In this document: in pieces, positions 25,839-33,911 of the stretch
Position numbering within the stretch: the stretch's first letter is position 1
How the letters are laid out: each line of letters opens with the position of its first letter
Assembly (NCBI GenBank): GCA_018969185.1
Contig: JAGWYT010000009.1
Span: forward strand, 1 to 52,984
Length of the DNA: 52,984 bases
Direction: 5' to 3'
Source: Rickettsiales bacterium
Lineage (GTDB): Bacteria > Pseudomonadota > Alphaproteobacteria > Rickettsiales > UBA1997
Notes under the pieces: model-generated
The model's database searches: none
What the model saw: the letters and a program-made list of their open reading frames with translations, nothing else
What the model was told of the DNA's origin: nothing
Program-made: the position numbers and the translations under genes

Positions 25839-27346
25839 AAATAGAAGACATTTTAAAAAAAATTACAGTTAAAAATCAGGTAAGCAATTTATCTAATGTT
25901 GAAATTTTTGATGTTGCAATTGATTCACGCTTAGTCAAAAAAAATTCAATATTTTTTGCACTTTCAGGAAAAACAACAGATGGTGCTAAATATATTACAA
26001 CCGCGATAAATAAAGGTGCGGTGGCGGTTGTGGCAAATGATTTTTTATCTTGCAATGAAGAAGATCTAAAAAAAGTTGTGGTGATAAAATCAAATCAAGT
26101 TTTTGAGTTATTAGTTGAAGTTCTGAAAATTTCTTATCCAGATTTACCACAAAATATTTACGCAGTTACTGGAACTAATGGTAAAACTACTGTTGCAGAA
26201 TTTGGGCGTCAGATCTTACAAATTATTGGTTTAAAGTCCGCTTCAATTGGCACGCTTGGCATTAATAGTGATTATGTTGATCAAGATGTTTTGCAAAAAA
26301 CCGTTTTAACAACTCCCGATATTGTTTCTTTTTACAAAAATTTATCTGCTTTAAAACAAAATGGAGTTGATGATGTTTTTATTGAAGCAAGTTCAATTGG
26401 GCTGGAGCAACAAAGGATTGCCGGTTTAAATATTTTTGCTGGTGCTTTTACAAATTTCAGCCAAGATCATCTTGATTATCACAAGTCGATGGAAGAATAT
26501 TTTGAGTGCAAGATGTTGTTATTTAGTAAAGTTTTAAAAGAAAACTCACCGGCGGTGATAAATAGTGATGTTTTTGAATTTGATAAAATTTTAGAAGTTT
26601 GTAAAAAAAGAAATCATCAGATTTTTACTTATGGTTCTAAAGCTACGGATTTCCAAATTTGTGATGTGAAAGCCAGAGAATCAGGCGAAGAAATTACTTT
26701 CAAATATAATGGTAAAAATCACGTAATTAATTTTGATGTGGTTGGTGATTTTCAAGCTCATAATATTTTATGCGCGTTGGCTTTAGTACTTTCTAAGTAT
26801 AAAATGTCTAATGAGAAATTAGATAAGTTTTTAGAAAAATTTTCACAGATAAAACCAGTTTTAGGGCGCATGCAGAAAGTTGCGACGCTTAAAAATAAAG
26901 CGCGTATTTTTATTGATTTTGCTCATTCTCCTGATGCTTTAAAAAATGTTTTAAGCCTGTCGCGTAACATCGCTAAATCAAGAGTGATTGTGTTATTTGG
27001 TTGTGGTGGAAATCGTGATGCTTTGAAACGTCCAATGATGGGAAAGATTGCTTGTGATTTAGCAGATTTAGTAATTGTTACTGATGATAACCCGCGTCTT
27101 GAAGATGCAGCTCAAATTAGAAAAGAAATTTTGGTTGCATGCGATAATAAAAAAGTTATTGAAATTGCTAATCGTAAAGAAGCAATTATGGAGTCAATAA
27201 AAATGCTGCAAGCTGGTGACATCTTGATTTTAGCAGGGAAAGGGCATGAGAAATATCAAGTAATAGGCAGTCAAAGATTTGAATTTGATGAAGAAAAAAT
27301 AGTAAAAGATGCTTTAAAAAAGACATATGACAGGTTCTTACAATAG
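25835..27346 (+). CDS. murE: UDP-MurNAc-L-Ala-D-Glu:meso-diaminopimelate ligase
   Basis: Adds the third stem residue of peptidoglycan. It has 503 residues. The ATP loop is VTGTNGKTTVAEFG, followed by the Mur motifs TNFSQDHLDYHKSMEEYF (carbamylated-lysine region downstream), DFAHSPDALKN and TDDNPRLED. DNPR indicates meso-diaminopimelate rather than lysine as the substrate, as expected for a Gram-negative cell. It overlaps pyrF upstream by four bases and the next gene downstream by twenty bases. Confidence 0.96.
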   Translation: MKIEDILKKITVKNQVSNLSNVEIFDVAIDSRLVKKNSIFFALSGKTTDGAKYITTAINKGAVAVVANDFLSCNEEDLKKVVVIKSNQVFELLVEVLKISYPDLPQNIYAVTGTNGKTTVAEFGRQILQIIGLKSASIGTLGINSDYVDQDVLQKTVLTTPDIVSFYKNLSALKQNGVDDVFIEASSIGLEQQRIAGLNIFAGAFTNFSQDHLDYHKSMEEYFECKMLLFSKVLKENSPAVINSDVFEFDKILEVCKKRNHQIFTYGSKATDFQICDVKARESGEEITFKYNGKNHVINFDVVGDFQAHNILCALALVLSKYKMSNEKLDKFLEKFSQIKPVLGRMQKVATLKNKARIFIDFAHSPDALKNVLSLSRNIAKSRVIVLFGCGGNRDALKRPMMGKIACDLADLVIVTDDNPRLEDAAQIRKEILVACDNKKVIEIANRKEAIMESIKMLQAGDILILAGKGHEKYQVIGSQRFEFDEEKIVKDALKKTYDRFLQ

Positions 27347-30300
27347 CTTTCTTAATCCAAGTTTCGGCGTCAGTTTTAAAGATCTTTACAACAGAGAAGG
27401 TTTATTAAAATTAAATTTCAAATTTGAAGAATTTTTAAAAGAGAAAAATTTTGAAATTTACAATTTATTTTCTGATCTAAAAAATAATTCAAGAACATTT
27501 TCGAATAAAGAAGAATCCTATATTTTAATAGAAGCAGCGCGGGTTTTAGAAGATTTTTTAGCTGATTTATTTTTAATTAAAAAAGAAAATTCAGAGTTAC
27601 AAAATAGTCATTTTATTTATAATAAAATTGCTAAAGTTAGACGTGATTTTGTGCAAAGAATGGTGGCTAAAAAGTATGATGAAGAAAAGTTGCAAGAGAT
27701 CCTGGAACAAGTTCAGGATGACAGCGGTGTTAGCGTTGTGCGTCATCCTGAACTTGTTTCAGGATCTCTTTTTTCTTTATCAATTCTAGAAAAACTAAAA
27801 ATCACTTATCAAAATTTAGATGATCTTGAAATAAAACTTGCTGATGAAATTTTTACACTTTTGCAAAATGAAAAAAATCTTAATCAAAAAGAGCAAGAAA
27901 GTTTAAAGCAGTTAGAGCATTACTGCGCTTATGCATTATTTAACAAGGAAGGGAAAAAATTTCATAAAAATGGTGCGCTTTTCATTTTACCACAAAAAAC
28001 TGACCCACAAAATTTAATCAAAAAAGAAATTGAAGAAAACAATCGCGATGGTTTTGACCTTACGGATAAAGGCTTCTCTTTAAATCGTGTTTTAGGTGAA
28101 AGTAATTATTGTATATTTTGTCACAATCAAGAAAAGGATTCTTGCCGTTTTGGAATTAAAGAAAAAGGTCAAGAAAATTTCAAATATGATGTGTTAAATG
28201 TTGAGTTGCACGGCTGTCCTTTAGAAGAGAAAATTTCAGAGATGAATTTTTTAAAATCAGAAGGTTTCTCAATTGCGGCTTTGAGCATTGCAATAGTTGA
28301 TAATCCAATGATTGCAGGAACAGGTCATAGGATTTGTAATGATTGCATGAAGGCTTGTATTTACCAAAAACAAGATCCGGTTGATATTCCACAAATCGAA
28401 ACAAAAACTTTGCGTGATGTTTTAGCGCTTCCATATGGTTTTGAAATTTATTCACTCTTAACGCGCTGGAATCCTTTAAATGTAAGGCTTCAAACTCCAA
28501 AAGAAAATTCTGGCAAAAAAATTCTTATATGCGGTCTTGGCCCTGCGGGCTACACTTTAGCACATCATTTACTAAATGATGGGCATGAGGTGGTGGCAAT
28601 TGATGGTTTAAAAATTGAGCCTTTAAATGCAGAAATTTCTTCCATTGATGAGTTTGGAAATCGTAAAAAATTTAGACCAATAAAATTTATTGATGAAATT
28701 TACGAACCATTATCAAGCCGTTTAATTCATGGTTTTGGAGGTGTTGCGGAATATGGAATTACCTCGCGCTTTGATAAGAATTTTTTAAAAGTAATTCGTT
28801 TACTTTTAGAGCGTAGAGAAAATTTCCGTATGTTTGGTGGCATTCGTTTTGGTTCATCAATAACTGACGAAATTGCTTTTAAAACATATGGTTTTGATCA
28901 TGTTGCGCTTTGTATTGGTGCAGGAAGACCCAATATTATTGATATCAAAAATAATTTCGCCAAAGGCATTCGCATGGCTTCTGATTTCTTGATGTCTTTG
29001 CAACTTGGTGGTGCATTTGAAAAAGAATTATTTACTAATTTACAAATTAGAAAACCAATTTTAGTAATTGGTGGAGGTCTAACGGCTGTTGACACCGCAT
29101 GTGAAGCGCAAGCCTATTATAAAGTTCAAGTGAAAAAATTTTCTGAAAAAATTGCAATAATTGGCAAAGAAAAAATTTGGCCTTTATTAAATGAAGAGGA
29201 AAGGCAAATTGCTGAAGAATTTTTGCATGATGCTGATGTTTTTGCAAGGACAATACCCCCTTTGAAAAAGGAGGAGCGAAGCGACGAAGGGGGATTTAAA
29301 TCACAAAGTAATCAGTTTGCAAAAATTCTTTATCGTAAAAAAATACAAGATTCTCCGGCTTACAGATTAAATCATCAAGAGCTTATAAAAGCTTTTGAAG
29401 AAGGTGTAGAATTTGTAGAAAATATTACGCCGCTTGAAGCGATTCTTGATGAATTTGGTAGTATAAAAGCATTGAAAACTAATAATTCGCAGGGTGAAGA
29501 GAGAATTTTTGAATGTAAATCTCTTTTTGTTGCGGCGGGAACCTTACCAAATATATCTCCGGTAATTGAAGATAATTTAGAATTTGAAATTGATGGAAAA
29601 TATTTTGCAGAAATTGATGAAAATGGTAAGAGAATTAAAAGTAGCAAGAGCGTGAAGCCACAGCAGTTCAGTATTTTTACTAAGATTGATGCAGAAAATA
29701 AAAAATCAGTAAGCTTTTTTGGTGATCTTCATCCAAGCTTTGAAGGGAACGTTGTGAAAGCAATGACCAGCGCTAAAATTGGTCATAAAAAAATTAGCGA
29801 GATTCTGCATTCATTTGATACTAGTAATTCTTATTCTCTCTCTTGTTATCCTGAGCTAAGCGAAGGATTTGGTACAAACACAAGAGATTCTTCGCCAACA
29901 ATCGCTAAAAGCGATTGTAAAGCTCAGAATGACACCTTTAATGATTTCCTAGATAAAATTAATCAGGAATTTTTAGTAACAATAAAGGATGTTATAAGGC
30001 TTTCGGATCATGTGGTTGAAATTGTTATTAAAGCTCCTTTAATTGCAAAACAAACAAGTCCGGGACAAATCTTTCGCCTACAGAATTATCATGCCTTAGC
30101 GCAAAAGAATAATGATCAGATTTTAGCAATGGAGGGAGTCGCAGTTACAGCTCTTGGAGTTGATAAGGAGCAAGGTCTAATTAGTGGTATTGTTGTTGAA
30201 ACTGGTGGATCAACAAGTTTAATTAAGAATTTTAAAGTTGGTGAACCGTGTGTTTTTATGGGTCCAAGTGGAAAACCAACTCATATTCCTAAGAATGAGA

Positions 30301-30935
30301 CAGTGATTTTTGTTGGTGGAGGACGTGGAAATCAGCCTCTTACCGCGCTTGCAAAAGTTTTTAAGGATAATGGTTGTAAAGTTATTTTTTTTGCTGGATA
30401 TCGTAAAAATTCTTACATTGTAAGACAAGAAAGGATTGAAAATTTTAGTGATGCGGCAGTGTTTGCCATTGAAGAAGAAGAGCCAGATTTAAAGCTTAGA
30501 CGTTCACAAGATGTTCAGTTTAGAGGAAAAATTACGGAAGCAATTATTTCTTGTGCTTTAAAAAAGGTTAAAAACGATATTGATTTTGCAAAAATAGACC
30601 GAGTCTTCATTATAGGTAATGAGAACCTATCCTATGAAGTTTCTCGAATTTGTAGAGAGGAATTAAAGGGTGTTATAAATCCAAAATATGTTGCAGTTGC
30701 AAGTCTTAATGCTCCAATGCAATGTATGCTAAAAGGCGTATGTTCGCAATGTTTGCAGAAAAGAACTAACGAAGAAACGGGGCAGTCAGAATATTTTTAC
30801 TCTTGTGCTGATCAAGATCAGAGAACTGACTTGCTTGATTTTAAACATTTAAAATCAAGATGTGAGCAAAATTCTTTGTCCGAAAAGGTTACTAAAATGT
30901 GGATTGAGACAATTGACAATAAAAAACCTGCTTAG
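27327..30935 (+). CDS. Large FAD/NAD oxidoreductase, GltD-like core fused to a PyrK-like electron-transfer module
   Basis: A 1202-residue protein. After a helical N-terminus (about 1-260) come iron-sulfur cysteines, CIFC...C, HGCP and HRICNDCMKAC (about 265-345), as in the GltD N-domain. Then follow the FAD motif ILICGLGPAGYTLAHHLL (about 395), a second nucleotide-binding motif LVIGGGLTAVDTACEA (about 580) and FVAAGTLPN. From about 885 a ferredoxin-reductase-like module follows, with GIVVETGGSTSL, FVGGGRGNQPLTALAK and a C-terminal cysteine set (MQCMLKGVCSQC...C), as in dihydroorotate dehydrogenase electron-transfer subunit PyrK. Three palindromic repeats interrupt it in frame at residues about 124-148, 643-657 and 840-870, and none causes a stop. 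The electron acceptor is unknown. The start overlaps murE by twenty bases. Confidence 0.85.
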   Translation: MTGSYNSFLNPSFGVSFKDLYNREGLLKLNFKFEEFLKEKNFEIYNLFSDLKNNSRTFSNKEESYILIEAARVLEDFLADLFLIKKENSELQNSHFIYNKIAKVRRDFVQRMVAKKYDEEKLQEILEQVQDDSGVSVVRHPELVSGSLFSLSILEKLKITYQNLDDLEIKLADEIFTLLQNEKNLNQKEQESLKQLEHYCAYALFNKEGKKFHKNGALFILPQKTDPQNLIKKEIEENNRDGFDLTDKGFSLNRVLGESNYCIFCHNQEKDSCRFGIKEKGQENFKYDVLNVELHGCPLEEKISEMNFLKSEGFSIAALSIAIVDNPMIAGTGHRICNDCMKACIYQKQDPVDIPQIETKTLRDVLALPYGFEIYSLLTRWNPLNVRLQTPKENSGKKILICGLGPAGYTLAHHLLNDGHEVVAIDGLKIEPLNAEISSIDEFGNRKKFRPIKFIDEIYEPLSSRLIHGFGGVAEYGITSRFDKNFLKVIRLLLERRENFRMFGGIRFGSSITDEIAFKTYGFDHVALCIGAGRPNIIDIKNNFAKGIRMASDFLMSLQLGGAFEKELFTNLQIRKPILVIGGGLTAVDTACEAQAYYKVQVKKFSEKIAIIGKEKIWPLLNEEERQIAEEFLHDADVFARTIPPLKKEERSDEGGFKSQSNQFAKILYRKKIQDSPAYRLNHQELIKAFEEGVEFVENITPLEAILDEFGSIKALKTNNSQGEERIFECKSLFVAAGTLPNISPVIEDNLEFEIDGKYFAEIDENGKRIKSSKSVKPQQFSIFTKIDAENKKSVSFFGDLHPSFEGNVVKAMTSAKIGHKKISEILHSFDTSNSYSLSCYPELSEGFGTNTRDSSPTIAKSDCKAQNDTFNDFLDKINQEFLVTIKDVIRLSDHVVEIVIKAPLIAKQTSPGQIFRLQNYHALAQKNNDQILAMEGVAVTALGVDKEQGLISGIVVETGGSTSLIKNFKVGEPCVFMGPSGKPTHIPKNETVIFVGGGRGNQPLTALAKVFKDNGCKVIFFAGYRKNSYIVRQERIENFSDAAVFAIEEEEPDLKLRRSQDVQFRGKITEAIISCALKKVKNDIDFAKIDRVFIIGNENLSYEVSRICREELKGVINPKYVAVASLNAPMQCMLKGVCSQCLQKRTNEETGQSEYFYSCADQDQRTDLLDFKHLKSRCEQNSLSEKVTKMWIETIDNKKPA
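27696..27768. repeat. Family B repeat inside the oxidoreductase gene (B2)
   Basis: Near-perfect inverted arms, GAGATCCTGGAACAAGTTC and GAACTTGTTTCAGGATCTC with the adjoining AGGATGACA/CGTCATCCT, around a loop of about 17 bases. It is translated as EILEQVQDDS...VRHPELVSGSL. HPELVSGS is a peptide commonly produced when such repeats are read through. It interrupts an otherwise helical region at residues 124-148. Confidence 0.88.
29255..29297. repeat. Family A repeat inside the oxidoreductase gene (A5)
   Basis: CCCCCTTTGAAAAAGGAGG, a minimal core GC-gaa-GC, then GACGAAGGGGGATTT. It is translated as IPPLKKEERSDEGGF, residues about 643-657. It has the same layout as A2-A4, which are intergenic. 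Confidence 0.88.
29844..29934. repeat. Family B repeat inside the oxidoreductase gene (B3)
   Basis: Starts TGTTATCCTGAGCTAAGCG and ends AGCTCAGAATGACA. Its right half contains stem ACAATCGC/GCGATTGT around the TTTTA-type loop (read on the minus strand). That half is almost identical to the intergenic B6 copy near 47500. It is translated as CYPELSEGF...SPTIAKSDCKAQND, residues about 840-870, between the GltD-like and PyrK-like modules. Confidence 0.88.
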
Positions 30936-30956
30936 ATAAATAATCCAAGCAGGTTT
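30923..30956. other. Inverted repeat over the end of the oxidoreductase gene
   Basis: AAAACCTGCTT and AAGCAGGTTTT pair over eleven bases, spanning the stop codon of the 1202-residue gene. With TTTT in the 3' arm it may act as a weak terminator for the plus-strand operon. Confidence 0.55.
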
Positions 30957-30984
30957 TAAAAAAAAAGGGGTCAGGTACTGACCC
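30957..30984 (-). terminator. Intrinsic terminator of pal
   Basis: On the minus strand, GGGTCAG-TAC-CTGACCC is followed by C and a run of nine T. It begins about 12 bases after the pal stop codon: a textbook rho-independent terminator. Confidence 0.9.
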
Positions 30985-30995
30985 GTAACCCTATA

Positions 30996-31529
30996 TTACT
31001 TTGTTACAGTAACTGCTCTTCTGTTCTTAGAAATAACAGCTTCGTCAGTTCCAAAGAAAACTGGATGTTCTTTACCATAAGAAATAGTTGTGATTCTTGC
31101 AGTTCCAACACCATTTTTTACTAAATAACTTTTTGCAGCATTAGCTCTTCTATCGCCAAGTGCAATGTTATATTCTCTGGTTCCTCTTTCGTCGCAGTGA
31201 CCTTCAACGGTTACTTTAATTGAAGGGTCGCTTTTTAACCATTCTGTTTGAACATCAAGGATTTTCTTAGCATCGTCAGAAAGTTCTGATGAATCATAAG
31301 CAAAAAACACACGATCTTGAACTTCAACTTCTTCTTGCGCATCTGCAGCTTGTTTATTTAATTCTGCAGCTTGTTGCTCATTTTCAACAGGTTGATAAGT
31401 TTCGTCTTTTGCAACATCTTCAACTGCAAAATTGTCATTTTCAGTAGTAGCAACAGAATCTTTTTTGAAGATTGAGCCGCAAGAAGTTAGAGCTAAAATA
31501 GATGCTAAAACAAGTAATTTCTTAAGCAT
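30996..31529 (-). CDS. pal: Peptidoglycan-associated lipoprotein of the Tol-Pal system
   Basis: Outer-membrane lipoprotein that binds diaminopimelate peptidoglycan and works with TolA/TolB in envelope constriction. It has 177 residues. The signal peptide has a lipobox, LALTSC, with the lipidated cysteine at C17. An acidic low-complexity linker (about 35-75) leads to an OmpA-like domain with VEGHCDERGTREYNIALGDRRA, the peptidoglycan-binding motif. The ribosome-binding site AAGGA lies a few bases before ATG. tolB, usually adjacent, is not seen. A good terminator and a candidate promoter make it a single-gene unit. Confidence 0.97.
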   Translation of the reverse strand: MLKKLLVLASILALTSCGSIFKKDSVATTENDNFAVEDVAKDETYQPVENEQQAAELNKQAADAQEEVEVQDRVFFAYDSSELSDDAKKILDVQTEWLKSDPSIKVTVEGHCDERGTREYNIALGDRRANAAKSYLVKNGVGTARITTISYGKEHPVFFGTDEAVISKNRRAVTVTK

Positions 31530-31551
31530 AGGGTTCCTTAGATATAGTTAG

Positions 31552-31580
31552 TTATAATATTTCGTAGAATAATTTTTCAA
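31552..31580 (-). promoter_or_regulatory. Candidate promoter of pal
   Basis: On the minus strand TTGAAA, 17 bases, TTATAA, lying 23 bases upstream of the pal ATG. A shifted -10, TATTAT, is also possible. Confidence 0.45.
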
Positions 31581-31666
31581 GCTCCGAAATTTATAATTTT
31601 TCCATTATTCAATGTCAAGAATTGAAAAAGAATGATAAAAATATAGTGAATATGTGTAATAATATC

Positions 31667-31695
31667 TTGCAACATCATAGTAAAGATGATATAAT
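31667..31695 (+). promoter_or_regulatory. Sigma-70 promoter of the orf359-rnd-tpiA unit
   Basis: TTGCAA and TATAAT separated by exactly 17 bases, 24 bases before the ATG at 31720. The -10 box is perfect. This is the strongest promoter match found. Confidence 0.7.
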
Positions 31696-31719
31696 GCGCC
31701 GGTAAATAACTTTTTTATT

Positions 31720-32799
31720 ATGTCTAAATCAAGAAGAAAGAATCCATTTTTAGGTGTTATAGATGATGCAAAAGATGCAATTTTGTCTCCTATAAATGGT
31801 TTGAATCCGAAAAAAAGCCCAAAATATCAGAAATTCACAGAAGATGTGATGCGCACCATGCTGTCTGGTTTTGAGCGTCACAAAAATCCTAATGATCCAA
31901 AGCAAGCAGAAATAATAAAAAAATGGAAATCAAGGTTAGAAAATAATGATTTCCTTGATGAGATTATGTGTAATGAGATGATAGGAGAGTTGAGTAAGTT
32001 TATTGATGATAAGGAAGCTGCTAAAAAATATCAGGATGCTGCAAAGGATAGTGTTGCCAAGGTTAATAAAGGAATAGAAGAAAATAGTAAAGATGGTGAT
32101 GAGGTGTGGAAATGGCAGCTTTTGCAATTATTTGCCATAATGACGCCACTTGGCGCTTTCTCAGTTGCTGGACATGTGTTTAATTATTTGAATCCTTTGA
32201 TGGATTTATTTGGACCGGTTTTGGGTAACGCTGGTATTGCGCAGGGTATTGCTGACGTTGCAACCAGTAAACAACTTGGTCCTTTTGGTAAATTGGCTGA
32301 ATTGGCAAGGGTTGATGATGGAATAAAAATTGTTTTGACTAAAACGCCAATATTAAAAGATTTAATTGAAATTGCTGATCTTATTACAACTAATGAAAAT
32401 GTTCAGCTTATGGGTGCTGAGCTTTGTCCATTGTTAACTGCGTCAGAAATGCCATTAATGGCCATTGCGGCGGCGGCTGTAGTTCTCAATCTTGGTGACG
32501 ATCTTGATCATCAAAAGAAGAGAAAGTCGGTTGATGAGCAAATGGAAGCTACTTTAGATAAGTTGCGTAGTTCTATGCCAAAAGTGAAACCTAAAGCTCC
32601 GAATCCTCCATTGGCAAAACAAAATCAAGCAGTTCCACAGGCTGCTGATTTAAAATTACAAAGTCCAAGCTCAAGTCCACAAAAATCTCCTGCTATAAAA
32701 AAGGGACCAATTGATTATGCTCAGATCGTGTCTGAGCCAGGAAAAATGATTGATTCTTCTGATCGAAGAGGTGGTGGTATTGTAGCAGGTGGGAAATGA
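31720..32799 (+). CDS. Unrecognised 359-residue protein with hydrophobic segments and Pro-rich tail
   Basis: I do not recognise a family. Residues 1-120 are charged and mostly helical, with no signal peptide. WKWQLLQLFAIMTPLGAFSVAGHVF (about 130-155) and AELCPLLTASEMPLMAIAAAAVVLNL (about 229-255) are hydrophobic enough to span or dip into a membrane. Between them is FGPVLGNAGIAQGIADV. The last 80 residues are rich in Pro, Lys, Gln and Ser, with repeated short P/K/S patterns, probably unstructured, and end in GGGIVAGGK. It has its own good promoter and overlaps the rnd start by four bases (ATGA), so it is expressed together with rnd and tpiA. The mix of soluble ends and an internal hydrophobic part would suit a membrane-active or secreted effector, but that is speculation. 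Confidence 0.6.
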   Translation: MSKSRRKNPFLGVIDDAKDAILSPINGLNPKKSPKYQKFTEDVMRTMLSGFERHKNPNDPKQAEIIKKWKSRLENNDFLDEIMCNEMIGELSKFIDDKEAAKKYQDAAKDSVAKVNKGIEENSKDGDEVWKWQLLQLFAIMTPLGAFSVAGHVFNYLNPLMDLFGPVLGNAGIAQGIADVATSKQLGPFGKLAELARVDDGIKIVLTKTPILKDLIEIADLITTNENVQLMGAELCPLLTASEMPLMAIAAAAVVLNLGDDLDHQKKRKSVDEQMEATLDKLRSSMPKVKPKAPNPPLAKQNQAVPQAADLKLQSPSSSPQKSPAIKKGPIDYAQIVSEPGKMIDSSDRRGGGIVAGGK

Positions 32800-33911
32800 A
32801 GCTAGAGTTCTACATTACTGATAATCGTAGTTTCAGAGATGTTATTGATCTTATTTATAAATCAGGAATTGTAGCAATTGATACTGAATTTAGCCGCGAA
32901 AAAACTTACTATCCAATTTTATCTCTGATACAAATTGCAGTTAAAGATGGTGATAAACAAAAGCAATTTATTGTGGATTGCCTTACAGATATTGACCTCA
33001 CACCATTTTTCCAAATAATTTCTGATAAAAATATTACAAAAATTCTTCATTCTTCTCTTCAAGATTTGCAAATTTTTTATCATAAATCTAATTCTAAATC
33101 CTTGGCGGTTTCTGACACTCAAATCATGGCGAATTTTTGTGGATTTGGTTTTAATATGGGCTATTCGGGTTTAGTTGAAAATTTTTTCTCACGAACAATA
33201 GATAAAAGCCAGCAAAGAAGTGATTGGCAAAGAAGACCATTATCAAAAAGACAGCTTGAATATGCGGCGCTTGATGTGTTTTATCTTGAAGAGATTCACA
33301 ATAAATTGATGAAAATGTTGGAAGAAAATGGTCGCAAAGATTGGTATTTAGAAGAGATGGAAATTTTTAGTAAAAATATCTCAACGCAATTTAACGAAAA
33401 TATATTTAAAAATTTTACCTTTAGAAAAAAATCAAAAGATCAAATTGCTAAAATTAAGAAACTGGCTTTGCTGCGTGAAAATTGGGCAAAGAAACTTGAT
33501 ATTCCAAGACAGCATTTATTGCGTGATCATGCTATTGAAAGAATTGTAGAATCAGAAAATTTCAGTTTAGATCTGGATCCTTTGATGATTTATGAAATGA
33601 AAGAAATTATTAGCCGTAATTTTGAATTTGAAATTGATGCTGACATTGTTGATAATGATGCTTTCATGACACAAAAGCAAAAAGAAATTTACAAAAAGGC
33701 AAAAATATTTATTGCGGATGTTGCTAAAAAAGAAAATGTTAAGGAGCAAATTTTAATTACAAGATTTGTCTTGAAAAGCTTGATTTATAAACATAAAACT
33801 GTTGATGATTTGCTATGTAAATGGCGTTACCAACTACTAGGAGAAAAACTAAAAGAAATAATTAATGAAAAAACTTATTGTTGCGAATTGGAAGATGAAT
33901 CATGCTTTTGA
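32796..33911 (+). CDS. rnd: Ribonuclease D
   Basis: 3'-5' exoribonuclease that trims tRNA precursors. It has 371 residues. The DEDD exonuclease residues are in IVAIDTEFSREKTYYP (D29, E31), SSLQDLQIF, SDTQIMANFCGFG and the terminal YAALDVFYLEEI. An HRDC domain follows at about 210-290 (LALLRENWAKKLDIPRQHLLRD). It starts inside the stop of the preceding gene (ATGA) and its last 47 bases overlap tpiA in another frame. Confidence 0.93.
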   Translation: MKLEFYITDNRSFRDVIDLIYKSGIVAIDTEFSREKTYYPILSLIQIAVKDGDKQKQFIVDCLTDIDLTPFFQIISDKNITKILHSSLQDLQIFYHKSNSKSLAVSDTQIMANFCGFGFNMGYSGLVENFFSRTIDKSQQRSDWQRRPLSKRQLEYAALDVFYLEEIHNKLMKMLEENGRKDWYLEEMEIFSKNISTQFNENIFKNFTFRKKSKDQIAKIKKLALLRENWAKKLDIPRQHLLRDHAIERIVESENFSLDLDPLMIYEMKEIISRNFEFEIDADIVDNDAFMTQKQKEIYKKAKIFIADVAKKENVKEQILITRFVLKSLIYKHKTVDDLLCKWRYQLLGEKLKEIINEKTYCCELEDESCF

